Below, in pieces: positions 1 to 6,214 of a DNA stretch of 6,919 nt. A program made the translations under genes and the position numbers. The DNA lies in assembly GCA_030538335.1 (NCBI GenBank), contig JAUNUE010000044.1:1-6919 (forward strand). The letters are read 5' to 3'. Each line of letters starts with the position of its first letter. Within the stretch, counting starts at the first letter, position 1. The notes under the pieces were generated by a model. It was not told the DNA's origin and ran no database searches. It saw nothing but the letters and a program-made list of their open reading frames with translations. Source of the stretch: Allobrachymonas sp. (GTDB lineage Bacteria; Pseudomonadota; Gammaproteobacteria; Burkholderiales; Burkholderiaceae_C).

Positions 1-1
1 A

Positions 2-739
2 GAAAAAATCATCGATTACATCCGTGCGCAGGGCCTGACCGTGCGCTGGATCATCGACACCCACGCGCATGCCGACCACCTGAGTGCCGCACCTTTCATC
101 AAACAGCAGCTTGGCGGGCAAACCGTGATTGGCCAGAGCATCACCACGGTGCAGAAGACCTTTGCACAACTGTTCAACACGCCAGAATTGCTAACCGACG
201 GCAGCCAGTTTGACCACCTGCTGGCCGACGGCGACAGCATTGCTCTGGGCGATTTGCGCATCAAGGCCATCCACGTTCCGGGGCACACGCCTGCCGACAC
301 GGCCTGGCATGTACATACACCTGAAAGTGAGGCCGATCTGGTGTTTGTGGGCGACACCCTGTTTTCGCCACAAGAGGGTACGGCGCGTTGCGACTTTCCG
401 GGCGGCAGCGCACACCAGCTTTTCAACAGCGTGCGCAAACTGCTGGCTTTGCCCGATGACACGCGGCTGTTTTTGTGCCACAGCTACCTGGATGGCGTAG
501 CCGCTGATCCGGCAGCGTTTTGTGAGCACACCGTGGCACAGCAACGCAAGGGCAACAAACACGTCAAAGACGGCATCAGCGAAGACGAGTTCGTCGCCAT
601 GCGCACCGCACGCGATGCCACGCTCGACATGCCACGGCTGATTTTGCCCAGCGTGCAGGTCAATATCCGTGCGGGCGAGTTGCCTGCGGCCGAAGGCAAT
701 GGCACGCAGTATTTGAAAATCCCGTTGAACGTACTTTGA
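2..739 (+). CDS. MBL-fold metallo-hydrolase (ETHE1/persulfide dioxygenase-like), 5'-truncated
   Basis: The frame is open from base 2 with no start codon of its own. The GTG at 41 is internal to a conserved strand (RWIIDTHAHADH), so the true start lies upstream of the window. The 245 visible residues carry the metallo-beta-lactamase signature: HAHADH at visible residues 21-26 (H-x-H-x-D-H metal ligands), then the GHTP ligand loop, then GDTLF with the bridging Asp, a TARCDFPGG segment where ETHE1 has GRTDF, and a late CHSY supplying the last His. The C-terminal stretch KDGISEDEFVAMRTARDATL...LPSVQVNIRAG is typical of bacterial MBL hydrolases related to glyoxalase II and ETHE1. Full-length relatives have roughly 290 residues, so perhaps 45 are missing (from memory of the family). 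The likely role is sulfur or thiol-ester hydrolase/dioxygenase chemistry in the cytoplasm; the substrate cannot be read from sequence. One oddity: the residue after the last His ligand is Ser, where relatives usually have Asp. The gene converges on ktrA with 19 bp between stop codons. Confidence 0.88.
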   Translation, partial: EKIIDYIRAQGLTVRWIIDTHAHADHLSAAPFIKQQLGGQTVIGQSITTVQKTFAQLFNTPELLTDGSQFDHLLADGDSIALGDLRIKAIHVPGHTPADTAWHVHTPESEADLVFVGDTLFSPQEGTARCDFPGGSAHQLFNSVRKLLALPDDTRLFLCHSYLDGVAADPAAFCEHTVAQQRKGNKHVKDGISEDEFVAMRTARDATLDMPRLILPSVQVNIRAGELPAAEGNGTQYLKIPLNVL

Positions 740-758
740 TGGTTCAGGGGGGCGACGC

Positions 759-1544
759 TCAGGAGGCTGTTCCGTCCTCATGGGTGTCTTGCACCAGCGT
801 GCTGGCTTCGCTCACGGTTTCTGTGGGCAGGGGCGTTCCGGTCTGTGCGGCAAAGGCCTCGACCTGGCGCGTGGTGCCCGCCACCACCAACAGGTCGCCC
901 GGCAGCAGTTGGGTTTCTGGCTGGGCGTAGATGAAGTTCTGTTCGTGGCGCTTGACGCCAATCACGGTGATGTCAAACCGCGTACGCACCCCGGCCGAGG
1001 CCAGGGTCTGGTGGTGCAGCTCTTGCGGCGTGCGGGTTTTGGCAATGGCAAACCCGTCCACAAACTCGATGAAGTCGATCATCTTGCCGGTGACCAGGTG
1101 CGCCACGCGCTCGCCCATGTCGCGTTCGGGGTAGATCACGTGGTGGGCACCCAGGCGCGCCACAATGCGGCCGTGGGGCGAGGAGTTGGCCTTGACCCAG
1201 ATATCGTGCGCGCCCATCTGGCTGAGGTTGAGCGTGGTGAGCACGCTCGATTCCATATCGTTGCCGATGGAGACCACCACGTGGGCAAAGTCGAGCACGC
1301 TCAATTGCTTGAGTACTTCGGGGTCGCAGGTGTTGGCCTGCACCACGTGCGGCAGTTCGTCGGCCAGATTTTGCACGCGCTCGGCGCTGGAGTCTACCGC
1401 CAGCACCTGGTGGCCGAGTTGTACGAGTGAGGTGGCCACCGAGGTGCCAAAGCGCCCCATGCCTATCACCATGATCGAGTCGGCGTCGTCCCATTCGGGC
1501 ACGCGCTTCTTGTTGCTGAAAGCGCCAAACAATTTACCCAACAA
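759..1544 (-). CDS. ktrA: KtrA-type potassium uptake regulatory subunit (TrkA/RCK family)
   Basis: This 261-residue cytosolic protein is the nucleotide-binding gating subunit that forms a ring under the KtrB channel. Residues ~23-138 are an RCK_N Rossmann domain: GMGRFG (28-33) is the GxGxxG dinucleotide loop, and Asp51 at the end of beta-2 (VLAVDSS) fits the ribose-binding acidic residue. Residues ~155-233 are an RCK_C (TrkA_C) domain ending LLPGDLLVVAGT. The length is a little above the usual ~220 because of a short N-terminal lead and a polar C-terminal tail (residues ~235-261). The chosen start is TTG at 1544, in phase with the family N terminus and 7 nt after a GAGGAG; a second TTG immediately follows (1541) and could also serve. 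No ATG exists before the Rossmann motif. It overlaps the end of ktrB by 11 bp, so the two are surely co-transcribed and probably translationally coupled. The family is known to bind ATP/ADP or NAD(H) and to control K+ conductance. Confidence 0.93.
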   Translation of the reverse strand: MLGKLFGAFSNKKRVPEWDDADSIMVIGMGRFGTSVATSLVQLGHQVLAVDSSAERVQNLADELPHVVQANTCDPEVLKQLSVLDFAHVVVSIGNDMESSVLTTLNLSQMGAHDIWVKANSSPHGRIVARLGAHHVIYPERDMGERVAHLVTGKMIDFIEFVDGFAIAKTRTPQELHHQTLASAGVRTRFDITVIGVKRHEQNFIYAQPETQLLPGDLLVVAGTTRQVEAFAAQTGTPLPTETVSEASTLVQDTHEDGTAS

Positions 1545-2880
1545 TTGGCTTCTCCTCGGGATAGCGGTAACCCGCGCGGTAGGGCTGGGCAGCCAGCGCC
1601 ACGCCCAGTGTGACGATGCCGACGCGGCCCATATACATCAGGGCAATCAATACCAGTTGCGCAGCCGCAGGCAATTGTGCCGTAATGCCGGCCGAGTTGC
1701 CCACCGTGCCGAAGGCCGAGATGATTTCAAACAGCACATGCTCGTAAGGCATGTTGACCATGGGCATGATGATGAGGGTTGCCAGGCCCACGGCACCGCT
1801 ACCCAGCACCAGCATGGTCAGCGCTTGGCGCAGGATGGTGTTGTCTATGCGCCGCCCGGCAAATTCGGTGTCGGGGTGGCCGCGCAGTTCGCTCCATACC
1901 GCTGCCAGCAGCACACCCACGGTGGTGATCTTGATGCCACCTGCAGTGCCCGAGCTGCCCGCACCAATGAACATGAGCAGGTAGTGCAGCACATACGATT
2001 CGGTGCGCAGCGCACTCAGGTCAATGGCATTGAAGCCCGCCGTGCGCGCCACCACCGAGGTGAACAGCGATGCCAGCCATTTGTGCGACCAGTGCAGCGG
2101 TGCCAGCGTCTTGGTGTTGTTCCACTCAAAAACAGCGATGCCTATCGTGCCCAGGGTGAGCAGAAAGGCGGTGCCGATCAAGGTGATTTGGGCGTGCACG
2201 CTCATGCGTGGCAGCACGCCGCGGGTGCGCATGCGCTGCCACAGTTCGTACAGTACCGGAAAGCCAATGCCGCCAATGGCCACGCACAGCATGACCGGGC
2301 CGAGAATCCAGCCGTCGGTGACATAGCCAGCCAGGTTGCTTGAAAAAACCGAAAACCCGGCGTTGTTGAAAGCCGATATGGCATGGAACATGCCGAGCCA
2401 CAACGCTTCACTCCAGCTTTTGTCATACGCAAGAACAAAGCGCAGCGCCATGCTCAACATGGCAAGGGTCTCGATCACAAGCGTGGTGACCCACACCACG
2501 CGGAACACGCCGCGCACATCGCCCAAAGTGGGTGCACGCGTTTCTGACTGCAGCAGCAGGCGTGTGCGCAGTTGCAGCGAGCGTGCTGCCCACAGGCCAA
2601 ACACGGTGGCTGTCACCATCATGCCAAAGCCACCGATCTGGAACATCACCAGCAGCGCGGCCTGGCCAAACGTGCTCCAGTAGGTGCCAGTGTCCACCAC
2701 GACCAGGCCCGTTACGCACACGGCAGACGTGGCGGTGAACAGGGCCTTCAAAAAGTCGGGCGGCGCGGCGCTGTCAGCGCGCGAAACCGGCAGCATCAGC
2801 ACAAAAGTGGAAAGCAGAATCACCCCCGCGAAGCCCAGGGCAACGATGGTGGAAGGATTCAGCGAGCGCCGTTTGAGCAT
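1534..2880 (-). CDS. ktrB: KtrB/TrkH-family potassium transporter, membrane channel subunit
   Basis: A 448-residue integral inner-membrane protein that forms the K+ (often Na+-dependent) pathway of the Ktr system. It shows the four M1-pore-M2 repeats of the Trk/Ktr/HKT superfamily, each with its pore-loop glycine: TSAVCVTG (51-58), ISAFNNAGF (168-176), ARTAGF (278-283) and SAFGTVGN (388-395). Other family landmarks are QIGGFGMMV (81-89), IGGIGFPV (202-209), SSGTAGGIK (309-317), which lies in the third repeat M2 region where the family gating loop is found, and MGRVGIVTL (417-425). The length is typical of KtrB. ATG at 2880 gives an N terminus (MLKRRSLNPSTIVALGF) that aligns with the family and runs straight into the first helix. 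There is no Shine-Dalgarno before it; the leader is almost pure pyrimidine. It is the first gene of ktrBA and is divergent from the bestrophin gene. One oddity: Asn395 sits just after the fourth pore glycine, where I recall Leu (GTVGLS) being usual. Confidence 0.94.
   Translation of the reverse strand: MLKRRSLNPSTIVALGFAGVILLSTFVLMLPVSRADSAAPPDFLKALFTATSAVCVTGLVVVDTGTYWSTFGQAALLVMFQIGGFGMMVTATVFGLWAARSLQLRTRLLLQSETRAPTLGDVRGVFRVVWVTTLVIETLAMLSMALRFVLAYDKSWSEALWLGMFHAISAFNNAGFSVFSSNLAGYVTDGWILGPVMLCVAIGGIGFPVLYELWQRMRTRGVLPRMSVHAQITLIGTAFLLTLGTIGIAVFEWNNTKTLAPLHWSHKWLASLFTSVVARTAGFNAIDLSALRTESYVLHYLLMFIGAGSSGTAGGIKITTVGVLLAAVWSELRGHPDTEFAGRRIDNTILRQALTMLVLGSGAVGLATLIIMPMVNMPYEHVLFEIISAFGTVGNSAGITAQLPAAAQLVLIALMYMGRVGIVTLGVALAAQPYRAGYRYPEEKPIVG
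1552..1557 (-). promoter_or_regulatory. Shine-Dalgarno for ktrA, embedded in the 3' end of ktrB
   Basis: On the minus strand this reads GAGGAG, encoding part of the PEEKPIVG terminus of KtrB. It lies 7 nt before the TTG at 1544 and 10 nt before the TTG at 1541. It decides the start of ktrA, since no ATG or GTG is suitably placed. The ktrB stop codon TAA (1536-1534) falls just inside ktrA, an arrangement that favours re-initiation by ribosomes finishing ktrB. Confidence 0.75.
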
Positions 2881-2900
2881 GGGAAAAGAGGTGGGAAAAG
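2881..2900. repeat. Direct repeat of GGGAAAAG abutting the ktrB start codon
   Basis: The octamer GGGAAAAG is repeated exactly at 2881-2888 and 2893-2900, separated by AGGT. In the ktrB transcript it becomes a leader in which 19 of 20 bases are pyrimidines, with a CACCUC core directly before AUG. The repeat is seen directly in the sequence; any regulatory role is unproven. Confidence 0.6.
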
Positions 2901-2993
2901 CCCAAATTATGGCTTTTTGCGGCGAGGTCGGCGGGGGTGTGCGGGCAAGGGCTGCGTGCTAGCATAGCCAACCTTACAAAAATCTATCTTGCC
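2881..2993. promoter_or_regulatory. Divergent intergenic region between ktrBA and the bestrophin gene
   Basis: This 113-bp region must drive ktrBA leftward and probably the bestrophin gene rightward. Leftward, CATAAT (minus strand, 2911-2906; five of six to TATAAT) is a possible -10 about 25 nt before the ktrB ATG, but no good -35 is seen at 16-18 bp spacing. Rightward, TACAAA (2975-2980) is a weak -10-like hexamer, again without a clear -35. An 8-bp palindrome TGCTAGCA lies at 2957-2964 and could be an operator half-site, though it could equally be chance. A GGGAAAAG octamer occurs twice next to ktrB (2881-2888 and 2893-2900). No Shine-Dalgarno is seen for either flanking gene. The existence of promoters here is inferred from gene arrangement; the individual elements are weak. 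Confidence 0.45.
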
Positions 2994-3911
2994 ATGTTCT
3001 TGCCTCCCCGTAATTTATCCGTGTTGCGCATCCTGTTTTCGCTGGAAGGGTCGATCATCCCCAAAATCTGGCGGCGGGTGGCCTATACCATCGTGTTGTC
3101 GGCGGTGGTCAATGCCACACATGGTTTTGTGTACGGGCGCAAGATCACCCTCACACCCACGGCCTTTACCATCATGGGCCTTACGCTGGCGATTTTTCTG
3201 GGCTTTCGCAATACGGTGAGTTACGACCGCTTCTGGGAGGCGCGCCGCCTGTGGGGCATCATGTTCAACGCGGGGCGCAACCTGGCGCGGCAGTTCATTA
3301 CCCTGGCGCCGCCGCAGGCTGCTTCGGTGGCAAGGCAGCGCGTGTACCTGGTCATTGCGTTTGTCTACGCCGTCAAGAACCAGTTGCGCGGCAAAGACCC
3401 CGCTGCTGAACTGGCGCCGTTCCTCCAGCCCGATGTGTTGGAGAAGGTGCTGGCCGCGCCCAACCGGCCTACAGCCATTTTGATGGAACTGGGCCATGTT
3501 TGTGGCGATTTGCTGCGCGAAGGCATGGATCCGCAACTGGTGGCGCGGGTCGACAACGAGCTGGCCGACCTGACGCTGGTGCTGGGCGGGTGCGAGCGCA
3601 TCAAGGCCACGCCCATTCCTTATCCGTTTTTGCTGCTTCTGCACCGCACCGTGCACGTCTACTGTTTTTTGCTGCCGTTTGCGCTGGTCGAAACCATTGG
3701 TTACCTCACGCCGCTGGTGGTGGGCGTGGTGTCGTACACCTTCTTCGGGCTGGATGCCGTGGGCGACGAAATTGCCGACCCGTTTGACGAAGAGCCGAAC
3801 GACCTGGCGCTCAACGCCATCAGCCGCACCATTGAAATCAATATGCGCGCGCAACTGGGCGAGACCGATTTGCCTGAACCCGTCCAGCCGGTGGGTGGGG
3901 TGCTTCTGTAG
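2994..3911 (+). CDS. Bestrophin-family ion channel (UPF0187)
   Basis: The predicted 305-residue membrane protein belongs to the bacterial bestrophins, pentameric ion channels; the Klebsiella homologue conducts monovalent cations. Landmarks: an N terminus LRILFSLEGSIIPKIWRRVAYTIVLS leading into TM1 (about 11-40), LGFRNTVSYDRFWEARRLWG (69-88) after TM2, CERIKATPIPYPF (200-212) before the second hydrophobic pair (~213-250), and the acidic GLDAVGDEIADPFDEEPNDL block (252-271) matching the family's conserved C-terminal acidic cluster. The length fits the family (~300). I chose ATG 2994 because the family begins a few residues before the RNLSVLR segment. An upstream in-frame GTG at 2937 would add 19 residues unlike the family. 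Neither start has a good SD. The gene is divergent from ktrBA, suggesting but not proving a shared role in ion homeostasis. The permease gene follows after 48 bp on the same strand. Confidence 0.92.
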   Translation: MFLPPRNLSVLRILFSLEGSIIPKIWRRVAYTIVLSAVVNATHGFVYGRKITLTPTAFTIMGLTLAIFLGFRNTVSYDRFWEARRLWGIMFNAGRNLARQFITLAPPQAASVARQRVYLVIAFVYAVKNQLRGKDPAAELAPFLQPDVLEKVLAAPNRPTAILMELGHVCGDLLREGMDPQLVARVDNELADLTLVLGGCERIKATPIPYPFLLLLHRTVHVYCFLLPFALVETIGYLTPLVVGVVSYTFFGLDAVGDEIADPFDEEPNDLALNAISRTIEINMRAQLGETDLPEPVQPVGGVLL

Positions 3912-3959
3912 CGAACATACACCTGGCTGTGGCTCGCCATTTGCTGTGCAATAGCCCGC

Positions 3960-5339
3960 ATGCCGTCATCTACGCCCTCTGAAACGCCGCGCCCGCAGCC
4001 GCTGTTCACCTACGTGCTGCTGGCCTTGTACCTGGCACAAGGCTTGCCTGTGGGTTTCATCACGCAGGCGCTGCCGGTGGTGCTGCGCGAGCAGCAAGCC
4101 TCGCTGGTGCTGATCGGCTGGTCGGGCATGCTGCTGGTGCCGTGGTCGGTGAAATTCCTGTGGGCGCCGCTGCAAGACCGCTACTACTGGCCGCGCATGG
4201 GGCTGGGGCGGAGCTGGATTGTGCCCATGCAGGTGCTGGCCTTGCTGGCGGTGGGCGGGCTGGCCTGGCAAGACCCTGCGCGCCTGCGGCACATGCCGGT
4301 GGCGGTGGCGTTTGTTGCCATGCTGCTGTTGGCGGGTTTGGCAGGCGCCGTGCAGGACGTGGCTACCGACGGGCTGGCAGTGCGTTTGCTTACCTACGGC
4401 GAACGCAGCATGGGCAATGCCATCCAGGTGGCGGGGTCGCGGCTGGGGCAGATACTGGGCGGGGGCGGTGTGTTGCTGTTGCTCGACGTGGCACCGTGGC
4501 GCATCGTGATGGGAGCCATGTTCATCCTCATGCTGCTGACGACCGTGCCGGTGCTGTTGTTGCGCGAGCCTGATTGGCGCGCCATGCGCCAGCCGCCCAG
4601 TGAAGACGTTGCGCAGGCACCTGTGTTGTGGGCACAAACAGGCAAGGCATCGCTGCTGCAACGCGCCCTGCAATTTGTCCGCGCTGAATTTGGCTATTTT
4701 GTCTCCACCCCCGAACTGCGTGCCTGGCTGTGGGTGCTGCTGGCCTACAAACTGTGCGAGAGTCTGAGTTCTGGCATGGTCAAACCCATGCTGGTCGATA
4801 TGGGCTACAGCAAAACGCAGATCGGCCTGATGGTGACCATGTTGGGCGCGGCGGCATCATTGATCGGGGCAGGTGTGGCGCACGCCTTGCTCAAACGCAT
4901 GGCACGCTGGCAGGCGCTGTTGTGGTTCAATGGGCTGCAGGCGGTAACGACCGGCCTGTATGCGCTGGTGCATGCCTTGCATGCGGGCAAGCTGGGCATA
5001 GTGGTGGGCCAGACAACGCTGGATGCATGGGTCTACGGCATCAACGCGCTGGAGCATATGGCCGGTGGCATGGCGATGGTGGCGATCTTCACCACCATCA
5101 TGGACTATTGCCGCCACAAAAACGCGGGCAGCGACTTTACCGTGCAGGTCAGCGTCATCGGCTTTACCAACGGCGTGGCGCACCTCTTGTCAGGTTATAT
5201 GGCGCAGGCGCTGGGGTTTGAGCTGCATTTCGTGGTGTGTGCGGCGCTGGGCTTGCTGCTGCTTGCACCCGTGGGGTGGTGGAGCAGGCTGGCGCGTATC
5301 AATCGAGAAACAAGCCGGGGTCTACCGCAGCACGGTTGA
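3960..5339 (+). CDS. AmpG / RhtX-FptX-like MFS permease (PAT family)
   Basis: This 459-residue inner-membrane transporter has about twelve hydrophobic segments. The first half carries the signatures of the AmpG-type branch: YLAQGLPVGF (24-33), WSGMLLVPWSVKFLWAPLQDR (54-74) and VQDVATDGLAVRLL (131-144). A hydrophilic loop (~203-247) separates the two six-helix halves. The second half has GYSKTQIGL (282-290) and EHMAGGMAMVAIFTTIMDYCR (365-385), then SDFTVQVSVIGFTNGVAHLLSGY (391-413). The family includes importers of anhydro-muropeptides (AmpG) and of siderophores (RhtX/FptX). The length is below that of E. coli AmpG (~490, with two extra helices), and the SDFTVQ region reminds me of RhtX/FptX, so the substrate is undecided. 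ATG 3960 is the only sensible start; no SD is visible. It lies 48 bp after the bestrophin gene and could be co-transcribed with it. Its last 41 bp overlap the end of the oppositely oriented M23 peptidase gene; the terminal ~12 residues (RETSRGLPQHG region) are polar and non-conserved in style. Confidence 0.9.
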   Translation: MPSSTPSETPRPQPLFTYVLLALYLAQGLPVGFITQALPVVLREQQASLVLIGWSGMLLVPWSVKFLWAPLQDRYYWPRMGLGRSWIVPMQVLALLAVGGLAWQDPARLRHMPVAVAFVAMLLLAGLAGAVQDVATDGLAVRLLTYGERSMGNAIQVAGSRLGQILGGGGVLLLLDVAPWRIVMGAMFILMLLTTVPVLLLREPDWRAMRQPPSEDVAQAPVLWAQTGKASLLQRALQFVRAEFGYFVSTPELRAWLWVLLAYKLCESLSSGMVKPMLVDMGYSKTQIGLMVTMLGAAASLIGAGVAHALLKRMARWQALLWFNGLQAVTTGLYALVHALHAGKLGIVVGQTTLDAWVYGINALEHMAGGMAMVAIFTTIMDYCRHKNAGSDFTVQVSVIGFTNGVAHLLSGYMAQALGFELHFVVCAALGLLLLAPVGWWSRLARINRETSRGLPQHG

Positions 5340-6159
5340 GCAATACCGACCAATGCAGGTGCGGCCCGGTCACGCGCCCGGTCGCACCCACCGCTGCAAT
5401 GGCTTGCCCGGCCTTTACCTTGTCGCCCACGCGCACGTCGATGCGGCTCAGGTGGCACATCATGCTCATCCTGCATGCGCCTTTATCAATCCACACTGTG
5501 TTGCCGTTGAAAAAATAATCGCCCGTATCCACCACCGTGCCATCTGCCGGGGCAATAACGGCCTGACCTTGGGGTGCGGGAATGTCCAGCCCGCTGTGCG
5601 GCGCGCGTGGCTGCCCGTTGAACACGCGGCGCTTGCCAAAGCTGTTGCTGCGCGGCCCTGCAGTAGGTTGCAAAAAACGCAGCTTGTAGGGCACAGGTTG
5701 GCTGAATTGCGCCTTGACGGTTTGCTGGCGCGCGGCCTCCTGCCGGTGCCGTGCCAGGTCTTCGGGTGACAAGTCCACCACGCGCGGCGCCACCTTCAGG
5801 CGTTGTTCGGCATAGGTTTTGGGCAAAATCTGGTAGGCCACAGTGCGGCGGCCCTGGGCACTGCGCACTGTGAGGCTGGCCGGGCCGGGTTGGGCCTGCA
5901 AGGGTATGCCCACCACCGCCACCGCGCCTTGTTCGTTGGTGCTTACCAGCACAGGCACGCCCTGGCTGGTGACCTGCGCTGCACTGTCTATGTTGCCCAG
6001 CGGCACAATCGCCACGCCGCCGGGTACGGGGGATTCGGCAGGCAATAGGGGCGAAGGCGGCAGGGCGGTTGCAGCGCCCGATATACACAAAATACCCATC
6101 AACCACAGGCGCAATTGACGTACCCGAGATGGAACAGAAATGCGTGATGGTGTCTGCAT
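5299..6159 (-). CDS. Secreted/periplasmic M23 (LytM-type) peptidase
   Basis: The predicted 286-residue zinc metallopeptidase probably acts on peptidoglycan cross-links in the periplasm. Residues ~1-33 look like a signal peptide: a basic n-region (SRISVPSRVRQLR), a hydrophobic LWLMGILCISGA, and a cleavage region near ATALPP. Residues ~45-112 form a beta-rich N-terminal domain; a charged helix (~129-148) then leads to the catalytic domain (~168-284). All M23 zinc and catalytic residues are present: HSGLD (His188, Asp192), CHLS (His236) and GPHLHW (His267, His269), so it should be active. ATG 6159 was chosen because it precedes the signal peptide. The frame stays open a further 333 nt upstream, but only by overlapping the ParA gene, with no family-like sequence. 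No clear SD. The segment before His236 reads DKGACR, where relatives have a DHGxGL-type sequence. ParA ends 55 bp upstream on the same strand, so the two may form an operon. The 3' end overlaps the permease gene by 41 bp. Confidence 0.92.
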   Translation of the reverse strand: MQTPSRISVPSRVRQLRLWLMGILCISGAATALPPSPLLPAESPVPGGVAIVPLGNIDSAAQVTSQGVPVLVSTNEQGAVAVVGIPLQAQPGPASLTVRSAQGRRTVAYQILPKTYAEQRLKVAPRVVDLSPEDLARHRQEAARQQTVKAQFSQPVPYKLRFLQPTAGPRSNSFGKRRVFNGQPRAPHSGLDIPAPQGQAVIAPADGTVVDTGDYFFNGNTVWIDKGACRMSMMCHLSRIDVRVGDKVKAGQAIAAVGATGRVTGPHLHWSVLLNRAAVDPGLFLD

Positions 6160-6214
6160 GGCAAGTGGCGCAAAAAATTGAATGGCTCGACCCGAACGGC
6201 CAAAGCATACCCGC

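Noticed and set aside
740..758. Possible bidirectional terminator between the MBL gene and ktrA
   Set aside because: The gap is only 19 bp, with a G-run but no inverted repeat or T-run.
1165..2343. Long plus-strand open frame of 392 codons opposite ktrA/ktrB
   Set aside because: It is antisense to two strongly supported genes. Its translation is His/Gln/Arg-rich with no recognisable domain, as expected of a shadow frame in GC-rich DNA.
2937..2993. GTG 2937 as an alternative start of the bestrophin gene
   Set aside because: It adds 19 residues with no family resemblance and would occupy the only promoter space for the gene; ATG 2994 matches the usual N terminus.
3015..3854. Minus-strand open frame of 279 codons opposite the bestrophin gene
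   Set aside because: It lies entirely antisense to a recognised family member, with low-complexity His/Gln/Arg composition and no domain.
5364..5383. Direct repeat GCCCGGTC (5364-5371 and 5376-5383)
   Set aside because: It encodes the GRVTGP stretch beside the conserved HLH motif of the peptidase, so protein constraint and GC bias explain it.
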